In this document: positions 1 through 6,107 of the stretch, piece after piece | Numbering within the stretch: the stretch's first letter is position 1 | Layout of the letters: every line of letters starts with the position of its first letter | NCBI GenBank assembly: GCA_035524895.1 | Contig: DATLFI010000319.1 | Location: forward strand, 1 to 24,094 | Length of the DNA stretch: 24,094 nt | From: DATLFI01 sp035524895 | Lineage (GTDB): Bacteria > Acidobacteriota > Thermoanaerobaculia > Multivoradales > Multivoraceae | Direction: 5' to 3' | The notes under the pieces: model-generated | Databases searched by the model: none | The model's input: the letters and a program-made list of their open reading frames with translations, nothing else | What the model was told of the DNA's origin: nothing | Position numbers and translations under genes: made by a program

Positions 1-1334
1 ACTCCGCTTGCGAGTCCTGCCATCGCGCCCCAGCGGTTGGCGCGGCGCCAGAACAACCCCAACACCAGGATCGCGAGCGTCGGTCCCTGGATGAATGAGA
101 ACACGGTCTGGATGGCGTTGTAGATGTTCGAGAAGCGGCGCTCGATCTCGGGTGCCACGAGCGCGGCGAGGATCAGGATCGAAGCGCCGAGGACGCGCCC
201 GACGATCAGCCGCGCGCGCTCGTCGAGCGGACGCCCGATCGCGCGGCGCCAGCGACCGATCACGTCCTCGGTCCACAACGTGCTGGTGGAGTTGAGCGCC
301 GAGTCGACGCTCGACATCAACGCCGCGAGGAACGCGGCGAACATCAGTCCCCTCAGACCGGGTGGGAGCAGCAGGCGGATCAGCGAGGGCACCGCGTCGT
401 CGGGGTTCTCGAGCCCCGGGATGATGAGCACCGCCGCCAGGCCCGGCACAGCGACCAGGATCGGGATGAACAGCTTCAAGAACCCGGCGAGCAGGACCCC
501 GGCCTTCGCGTCCCACTCGCTGCGCGCGCCGAGCGCCCGCTGCACCACGACCTGGTTGCCCGAGAAGTAAGCCGTCGAGAGCACGATGCCGAGCCCGAGC
601 ACGATGCCGGTCCAGGGGAACGGCGTGGTGGTGTCGTGGGGCAGGTAGAGGTCGAAATGCTGCGCGTAGCCGGGACCCTGCGCCAGGATGCCCTCGCGGA
701 GCGCGCCGAGGCCGCCGACCTCCCAGAGGGCGCGCACCACCAGGGCCGTGCCACCCACGAACATCACCACGAGCTGCAGCACGTCGGTCATCACCACGGC
801 GGTGAGGCCGCCAGTGAGGGTGTAGATGCCGACGACCACGGCGGCGACCCAGATCGAAACCGCCGGCGGCCACCCCAGCACGCCGCGCAGTAGCACCGCT
901 GTTGCGTGCAGCATGATGCCGAGGGTCATGGTGAGGATGAGCCCCCAAGCCACCGCCAGGAAGGTCTGGATCGCGCCGCCGTAGCGGCGGCCCAAGAACT
1001 CCGGCACGGTGTAGACGCCCGAGCGCCAGTAGAGCGGCACGAACACGAACGCCGCGATCAGCAGCGCCGGCATCGAGCCGAGCCAGTCGAAGTTGGCCTG
1101 CGCGATTCCGTAGCGGTAGGTGCCGCCGGCCACCGCGATGAAGTCGGTGGCGCCGATGTCGCTGACCACGATCGACATGCCGACCGCCCAGAACGGCAGC
1201 GACTTGCCGGCGAGGAAGAAGTCGCCCGCCCCCTTGACCCAGCGCCCCACCAGAGTGCCGATCACCAGCACACCGGCGAGGTAGAGCAGCACGATCGCCA
1301 GGTCGAGCCCGGCGAGGGCGGCCGGCGCGCTCAC
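1..1334 (-). CDS. SGLT-type sodium/sugar symporter (SSS family), C-terminus cut by window edge
   Basis: This is an inner-membrane sodium-coupled solute importer of the SSS family; 444 residues are visible and the end lies outside the window. I read it from a GTG at 1334. Residues 41-70 (LAGKSLPFWAVGMSIVVSDI and following) match the SGLT signature after TM1. Residues 260-267 (NQVVVQRA) match the NQ..VQR segment of sugar symporters, and 337-351 (AALMSSVDSALNSTS) match the TM8 serine-rich Na2-site helix of vSGLT and human SGLT. About eleven hydrophobic helices are visible. The GTG start overlaps the stop codon of the upstream exported propeller/barrel gene (GTGA), with a strong GGAGGAGG ribosome site, so the two are probably translationally coupled. 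Seen: helices and motifs. Known: this motif set occurs in sugar, inositol and sialic-acid-type members. Inferred: the substrate is a sugar released by the partner protein. Confidence 0.93.
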   Translation of the reverse strand, partial: MSAPAALAGLDLAIVLLYLAGVLVIGTLVGRWVKGAGDFFLAGKSLPFWAVGMSIVVSDIGATDFIAVAGGTYRYGIAQANFDWLGSMPALLIAAFVFVPLYWRSGVYTVPEFLGRRYGGAIQTFLAVAWGLILTMTLGIMLHATAVLLRGVLGWPPAVSIWVAAVVVGIYTLTGGLTAVVMTDVLQLVVMFVGGTALVVRALWEVGGLGALREGILAQGPGYAQHFDLYLPHDTTTPFPWTGIVLGLGIVLSTAYFSGNQVVVQRALGARSEWDAKAGVLLAGFLKLFIPILVAVPGLAAVLIIPGLENPDDAVPSLIRLLLPPGLRGLMFAAFLAALMSSVDSALNSTSTLWTEDVIGRWRRAIGRPLDERARLIVGRVLGASILILAALVAPEIERRFSNIYNAIQTVFSFIQGPTLAILVLGLFWRRANRWGAMAGLASG

Positions 1335-3484
1335 CGATCGGCCTCCTCCAGGAAGCCGTGGTAGAGCCCGAGGTAGTAGGGCAGCAGGAAGCTCGCCGGA
1401 TCCGCGAGGCGCAGGCCTTCACCTCGGTAGTCGAGCCGCCACGGGTCGTGGTTCCACTTGTCGACGAAGCGCTCGTCGATCGGCAGGACGCGGCCGTCGC
1501 GCAGGCGGCCGCGCAAGCTCGCCGGGTCGCTGCCGGCGAGCGGCTCGACGTCGAGGCGGTGGCTGTTGCGTAGAGGCCAGTCGACGCGGTCGAGTGGATA
1601 GCGCTCCAGGCTGTCGAGCGCCTCCTCGAGCACCGCGACCTCGGGCTCGAAGCTCAGGTCGTCGAAGGCGTCGCGGTAGCTCTCGCCCCAAACCGCTGCC
1701 GCGTAGAGGAAGGCGAAGAGCGGGTTGCGTTCGGGTCGCTCCACTTCGAAGTAGCGGTGGAAGGTGTGCGCCCAGAGGGTGCGCAGCGCCGGATCGCGCT
1801 CGTAGCGCACGAGATGGTAGAGGCCCATGAACCCCATCTCGTCGTCGGACTGGTTGCCGGTGCCGGGACCGCTCTGGATCTTGGGCACGCGGGTGTTCGC
1901 GGCGTAGGCGTGGTCCTCGATCAGCGCGCGGGCCGCCTCGCCGTACTTGGCGTCGCCGCTGACGTGCTCGGCGATGCGCAGGTAGGCGAGCATGCTGAGT
2001 GAGTTGAGCCCACGCTCTTCCCACCAGTCCTTCTGGTGGTTGATCTGGCGCGGCCCGAACACCGCCCAACGCGTCGGCTGGCCGTCGTGGTCGACCAGCG
2101 CGAAGTCGTGGGCGAGCAGGTGGTCGGTGATGCGGACCACGACGTCGCGCACCTCGGCGCGCTCGTCGCCCTCTGCCACCAGGTCGTGGTAGAGGGCGTA
2201 GAAGAAGTAGTGGCCGTCGAGCTCGTCGGAGCTGGTGTCGGTCTTCCAGTACCACTCGCCGTCGGCGCTCCTCGGCCAGCGCGGCTGCAGGACCTTCCAG
2301 GCGCGGTCGTGCGTCGCGCGGCGCTCGCGGTCACGCTCCAGGGTGCCCTCGTTGGGGTCGGGACCGTCGGTGGGCAGGATGCTTCGTGCCGGGAAGCCCG
2401 GCGGCGGCGCGTGCTCGCCGCCTTGCGGGACGTCGCTCAGAAAGCGCAGAGCCTCGAAGGCTGCGCGCGCGCGTCGGCGCGCCGCGGGGTCGCGGCTCGT
2501 CGCCCAGGCGAAGCACTCGCCGCCGCCGTACATCGAGGTCCACAGCCCGTCGTTGTCGCTGTCATGGATGGTCGTGACCGACAGGTCGCCGGGGCGCTCG
2601 AGTCGCGCCGCCTCGACGAAGCCGAACCGAGTGCGGCGGTGGTAGCGGTCGATGCGCTCCTCGAAGTGCCGAGCCTTGTCGGCGAGCGTCGTCGCCACGT
2701 GGCGGATCGCGCCGACCCCGCCGGCGGTCGCTGCCCAGACCGTGCCGTCCTCGGACACGGCGATGTCCCTGACTAGGTCGTCCGGGAGCCACCGCTTGCC
2801 TTGGCGGTACTCCCAGCGGGGCGGCTCGCTCGACCGCTCCGGAGCTGGGATCAGGCGCACGAGACCGAGAGAGGTGCCGAGCCAGACCGATCCGTCCGGC
2901 GCCGGGGCGATCGACGTGAAGTCGTTCCAGGGCAGGCCGTCGCGATCGTCGAACAGATGCCAGGTGCTCTGCTCGAGATCGCCGACACCGATGCCCTGCG
3001 GCGACGCGAACCACAGGCGACCGCGCGCGTCGAAGGCGAGATCTCGCACGTCGACCGGCGACCAGCTCCTCGTCCCGTCGGCGGGAAAGGTGCGGCGCCA
3101 AGTCGGGTCGTCCTCGCGCAGGATGAAGAGTCCCTCGTCGGTGGCCGCCGCGACCGCTCGCGGCGACACCGCGGACGCCCGGATCGGGTCCGGCAGCGCG
3201 GTTCGCGCCCAGCTCGGCCACGGTTCCATGGGCAGGATCATGGCGACCTGGACCCAGCGGTCCGTGCCCGGCTCGAAGGCCGCATTGCCGGCGGCGGTGC
3301 GGACGAGCACCGCGCCCCTTGGCGCGATCGCGACTTGCTGCACGTCCCCCGCAGGGAGGCCGTGCTCTACGGTGTAGCGTGCCCCGGTCTGCTGCAGGAA
3401 CGGCGGCGCCGGCACGCTGGCGGCGTAGAGCGTGCCCGTGATCGCCGCGAGGGCGAGGAGCGAGATTCCGAGTCGCTGTTGCAA
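1331..3484 (-). CDS. Exported propeller plus alpha-helical barrel protein, possible glycosidase-like enzyme
   Basis: This predicted 717-residue protein has an N-terminal signal-like helix (residues 5-22, rich in Leu/Ala). Next comes a beta-propeller of the two-component-regulator-propeller type: repeated units such as DLAFDARGRLWFASPQGIGV (149-168), IAPAPDGSVWLGTSLGLVRL (192-211) and IAVSEDGTVWAATAGGVGAI (241-260). From about residue 305 the protein becomes helical and aromatic-rich, with HDSDNDGLWTSMYGGGECFA (307-326) and later WYWKTDTSSDELDGHYFFY; this looks like an (alpha/alpha)6 barrel as in several carbohydrate-active families. I chose TTG at 3484 because it begins directly at the signal peptide; in-frame ATGs at 3556 and 3580 are alternatives but would add a long basic leader. 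The stop overlaps the SGLT-type symporter start. The catalytic function is inference; I do not recognise a named enzyme family. Confidence 0.82.
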   Translation of the reverse strand: MQQRLGISLLALAAITGTLYAASVPAPPFLQQTGARYTVEHGLPAGDVQQVAIAPRGAVLVRTAAGNAAFEPGTDRWVQVAMILPMEPWPSWARTALPDPIRASAVSPRAVAAATDEGLFILREDDPTWRRTFPADGTRSWSPVDVRDLAFDARGRLWFASPQGIGVGDLEQSTWHLFDDRDGLPWNDFTSIAPAPDGSVWLGTSLGLVRLIPAPERSSEPPRWEYRQGKRWLPDDLVRDIAVSEDGTVWAATAGGVGAIRHVATTLADKARHFEERIDRYHRRTRFGFVEAARLERPGDLSVTTIHDSDNDGLWTSMYGGGECFAWATSRDPAARRRARAAFEALRFLSDVPQGGEHAPPPGFPARSILPTDGPDPNEGTLERDRERRATHDRAWKVLQPRWPRSADGEWYWKTDTSSDELDGHYFFYALYHDLVAEGDERAEVRDVVVRITDHLLAHDFALVDHDGQPTRWAVFGPRQINHQKDWWEERGLNSLSMLAYLRIAEHVSGDAKYGEAARALIEDHAYAANTRVPKIQSGPGTGNQSDDEMGFMGLYHLVRYERDPALRTLWAHTFHRYFEVERPERNPLFAFLYAAAVWGESYRDAFDDLSFEPEVAVLEEALDSLERYPLDRVDWPLRNSHRLDVEPLAGSDPASLRGRLRDGRVLPIDERFVDKWNHDPWRLDYRGEGLRLADPASFLLPYYLGLYHGFLEEADR
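1342..1349 (-). promoter_or_regulatory. Ribosome binding site for the symporter, inside the upstream gene
   Basis: On the minus strand the sequence reads GGAGGAGG, seven bases before the GTG at 1334. It lies within the last codons of the propeller/barrel gene. This supports the GTG start and coupling of the two genes. Confidence 0.7.
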
Positions 3485-3559
3485 GGCTGGCGCAGTATAC
3501 GGGTCCACCGGATACGGGTGCGGCGGCGTAACCCTTCTCCATGCCACTCCTCCCATGCC
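3485..3559. promoter_or_regulatory. Divergent intergenic region (start uncertain for the minus-strand gene)
   Basis: These 75 bases separate the propeller/barrel gene from the acetyltransferase gene and must hold promoters for both unless the minus-strand gene starts further upstream. On the minus strand a TATACT hexamer lies at about 3494-3499, nine bases before the TTG start. A promoter there would give almost no leader. No convincing -35 box was found. A GGGAGGAG stretch also occurs on the minus strand at about 3545-3552. Confidence 0.35.
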
Positions 3560-4660
3560 ATGACTCACGACGCCCTCCATGACACTGCGACGATTCGCAC
3601 CCTGCGTGCGGGCGAGCGCGAAGCACTGCTCGAGCTGCTCGACGGCTGGCCCCTGCGCGCGGGCCGGCGCGGTCGCGACTTCTTCCGGCGCTATGTCGAC
3701 GACGATCCCGCTTATGTCGACGACAACGTGTGGGTGGCCGAGGTGGGTGGCCGCCTGGTTTCCTGCGTCCAGGTGTTTCCGCGCCTGATCCGTTCTACCG
3801 CGGGAGAGGTGCTTTGCGGCGGCATCGGCTCGGTGTTCACCGCGACGGCTCACCGGCGCGGCGGCCTGTCTTCGCGGCTGCTCGGCGAGGCGACGGCCGC
3901 GATGCGTGCTCGGGGCATGGAGGTCTCGCTGCTGGTCGCGGGACGGATCGGCTGGTATCGCAAGCTCGGCTGGCGTCCTTGGTGTCCCCCGATGTATCGG
4001 CTCCGGAGGCGGCGCACGCGCGACGACTTCGTTTCGGCGCCCACCGCTGCCGGCGGGGACGTCGATCAGGCGGCTTCGCCCGAGATCGAGCTCTCGGACG
4101 TGGAGGTGGACGTGGACGGGTCCTCTGGCTCGTCTGGCGGTGGGGTGGCCGAGCTCGATGTCATCCATGCGCTCTCGGAGCGCACCAGCGCGCTGGTGAT
4201 CGGCAGCGTGGCGCGCGGTCGCGAAGGTTGGGAAGCGAGCCTGCGGCTTGCTGGAAACCCGGGAGAGCACTTCCGATTGGCGCGCGGGCACGACGGCGAA
4301 GCGATCGCGTTCGTGCGTCTGTGCGACCTCGACGAGGAGCGGCAGGTGACCGAGTGGGCCTGCGTCCCCGGCGCCGAGGGCGCGCTCGCCGGAATGCTGG
4401 CGAGCGAGCTGCCGGAGAGCGGCTCGCTCGCGCTGCCGCCGGTCGCCGACGCGGCGCTGTTCGACGAGCTGGCATTTCGTGGCCTCTCGGTGGAGCCGGC
4501 ACGGGGCGCGGCGTGGATGCTGCGGTGTCTCGACCGCGAGGCACTGGCGCTTCGCCTGGGTCTCGAGCTCTCGGACGCCGATCGGCTCACGGACGATGGG
4601 TTGCTCGAGCAGCTCTTTCCGCGGGATCGCTTCGGGTTCTGGACCGCGGATCGATTCTGA
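3560..4660 (+). CDS. GNAT-family N-acetyltransferase with long C-terminal extension
   Basis: The 366-residue cytosolic protein carries a GNAT domain in its first 150 residues. The acetyl-CoA pyrophosphate loop is seen as HRRGGLSSRLL (98-108), preceded by the beta-4 strand GGIGSVFTAT (87-96). It is followed by EVSLLVAGRIGWYRKLGW (121-138), the usual 'FY.k.GF'-type segment of the family. The C-terminal 200 residues are Glu/Asp/Ala-rich with no motif I recognise; they may form a second, degenerate GNAT-like or substrate-binding domain, as in two-domain acetyltransferases. The acetyl acceptor cannot be told from sequence. The start ATG at 3560 has no strong ribosome site. The YdcF-like gene follows 23 bases downstream on the same strand, so co-transcription is likely. 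Confidence 0.88.
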   Translation: MTHDALHDTATIRTLRAGEREALLELLDGWPLRAGRRGRDFFRRYVDDDPAYVDDNVWVAEVGGRLVSCVQVFPRLIRSTAGEVLCGGIGSVFTATAHRRGGLSSRLLGEATAAMRARGMEVSLLVAGRIGWYRKLGWRPWCPPMYRLRRRRTRDDFVSAPTAAGGDVDQAASPEIELSDVEVDVDGSSGSSGGGVAELDVIHALSERTSALVIGSVARGREGWEASLRLAGNPGEHFRLARGHDGEAIAFVRLCDLDEERQVTEWACVPGAEGALAGMLASELPESGSLALPPVADAALFDELAFRGLSVEPARGAAWMLRCLDREALALRLGLELSDADRLTDDGLLEQLFPRDRFGFWTADRF

Positions 4661-4683
4661 TCGTCGCGTTAGGCTTCGGGGCG

Positions 4684-5391
4684 ATGAGGGATGGCCCCAC
4701 GAGAGCCGCGGACGAGGTGCCGCCCGCCGAGAGCGCTCAGCGTCGGAGGCGAGTGCGGCGTCTCGCACTGCTGGCCCTGGTCGTGGCCACCGTGCTCGTC
4801 GCGGCGACGCCGGCCTTGCTGCGCGGGCTGGGTAGCTGGCTGGTGGTGGGCGACGAGCTCGCCGAGGCGGACGCGATCTTCGTCCACGCCGGCCACCTGC
4901 CCGTGAGGGCGCTCGAGGCGGCGGATCTCTTCCTCGAAGGCATGGCGCGCGAGGTGTGGCTCGCCGACACCGTGCCGACCGAGGAGCGTGCCGCCCTCGA
5001 AGAGGTGGGCGTGGTCGTTCCGGCCGAGTGGCACTGGAATCGCGAGGTGCTACTGGCACGAGGCGTGCCGGCCGAGGCCATCCGGCTGCTGCCGGCGCTG
5101 GTGGCAAACACGCGCGACGAGGTCGGGCTGGTCGCGCAGGAGATGGAGCGCTCGGGCGGCCGACGCGTGATCCTGGTCACCTCGCGCCAGCACTCGCGCC
5201 GGGTGAGCACCCTTTGGCGGCGCGCTGGCAGGAGCGGGCTCGAGGCGATCGTCCGTCCGTCGCGACACGATCCTTTCGATCCAAAGCGTTGGTGGACCAA
5301 CACCGACGACGGCGAGGCCGTGCTTCACGAGCTGCTGGGAATCGTCGACGCCTGGGTCGGTCTGGGGCTGCGCCCGGAGCGCTCGCCCTGA
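4684..5391 (+). CDS. YdcF/SanA/ElyC-type (DUF218) membrane-anchored protein
   Basis: The protein has 235 residues with a basic N-terminus and one membrane helix at about 26-48, so the main domain probably faces the periplasm. The DUF218 fold is supported by EADAIFVHAGHLPVRALEAA (61-80), equivalent to the family's 'D.ivvlGgg...R...A' start, and by ANTRDEVGLVAQEM (141-154) followed by RRVILVTSRQHSRRV (160-174), the typical 'NT.e.a...vtS..H..Ra' block. Family members are linked to envelope polysaccharide processing and vancomycin sensitivity in E. coli, but the biochemical activity is mostly undefined. The protein is somewhat diverged at the first motif (HAGHLP rather than a Gly-Gly loop). It ends three bases before the stop of the converging DUF5668-like gene. 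Confidence 0.85.
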   Translation: MRDGPTRAADEVPPAESAQRRRRVRRLALLALVVATVLVAATPALLRGLGSWLVVGDELAEADAIFVHAGHLPVRALEAADLFLEGMAREVWLADTVPTEERAALEEVGVVVPAEWHWNREVLLARGVPAEAIRLLPALVANTRDEVGLVAQEMERSGGRRVILVTSRQHSRRVSTLWRRAGRSGLEAIVRPSRHDPFDPKRWWTNTDDGEAVLHELLGIVDAWVGLGLRPERSP

Positions 5392-5394
5392 CGG

Positions 5395-6018
5395 TCAGGC
5401 GGCTCCGGCGCCGCGCGCCTCGAAGACTCGGAACACCGCGGTCAGCGCCCCCTTGAGCAGGAAGACCAGGCCGAGCAGCACGAGGAGTGCGGGCCAGCCG
5501 AACGCGAAGAATGCACCGCCGAGCGGGGTGAGGGTGAACCCGAGACCCACCACGCCTATGACGATGGCGACCAGGGCGCTGCGCAGCAGGGCGAAACGCC
5601 GGCCGAGCGAAGCCAGGAAGCCGGCGAACGAGCCGACACCCACGATCAGCGGAAACACCGGCCACAGCCGGCCGATCTGCCAGAAGTCGAGCGGGCCGGC
5701 CGTGATCGCGAGGAAGAACCAGCCGAGGAGCGCGGTCGTGACACCGGCCGCGACCCGATCGGGATCGCGCAGGCCGCCGATCAGGAAGCCGAGCAGCATG
5801 CCGGGCCCGGCCGCGATCAGGAACAGCGGCCACAGTGTCTCGAAGCCGAGCCGCAGGTCGCCGAGGTGCACGTTCTGCAGCTCCAACAGCAGCACGATGC
5901 CGACCACGATCAGCATCAGTCCACCGATCAGCGGGTTGCGGTTGCGACGCCTTGCCTCGCGGCGGCGCGCCCGGCGCTCGCGGCGCTCCGAGAACCCCAG
6001 CGATGGTAGTGGCTCCAT
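5395..6018 (-). CDS. DUF5668/LiaF-like multi-span membrane protein
   Basis: This 207-residue protein has a strongly basic cytosolic start (residues 11-27 are mostly Arg) and about six hydrophobic helices at roughly 31-49, 62-80, 93-108, 119-137, 147-163 and 171-190. The repeated G-L-hydrophobic-G-hydrophobic pattern (NPLIGGLMLIVVGIVLLLE, 28-46; WPLFLIAAGPGMLLGF, 63-78) is typical of the LiaF/LiaI-type DUF5668 membrane domain, linked in Firmicutes to envelope-stress sensing. ATG at 6018 is chosen over GTG at 6027 because GGAGGT sits eight bases before it and overlaps the GTG option. The link to stress sensing is family knowledge only; there is no adjacent LiaRS-like pair. Confidence 0.8.
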   Translation of the reverse strand: MEPLPSLGFSERRERRARRREARRRNRNPLIGGLMLIVVGIVLLLELQNVHLGDLRLGFETLWPLFLIAAGPGMLLGFLIGGLRDPDRVAAGVTTALLGWFFLAITAGPLDFWQIGRLWPVFPLIVGVGSFAGFLASLGRRFALLRSALVAIVIGVVGLGFTLTPLGGAFFAFGWPALLVLLGLVFLLKGALTAVFRVFEARGAGAA

Positions 6019-6025
6019 GGGTCGC

Positions 6026-6031
6026 ACCTCC
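6026..6031 (-). promoter_or_regulatory. Ribosome binding site fixing the start at 6018
   Basis: The minus strand reads GGAGGT, seven bases before the ATG at 6018. It overlaps the alternative GTG at 6027, which is therefore unlikely to be the start. Confidence 0.7.
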
Positions 6032-6107
6032 GGTCTCGATCTCGAGAACCTCTACGGGAATTCACCGCGCCAGTTTCGCGCCGACCGACCTGGGAACGAG
6101 GTACGGC

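Noticed and set aside
3485..5107. Upstream open extension of the propeller/barrel frame to 5107 on the minus strand
   Set aside because: It is antisense to the acetyltransferase and YdcF-like genes, is Arg/Pro/Ala-rich and has no domain; it is a GC-rich shadow frame.
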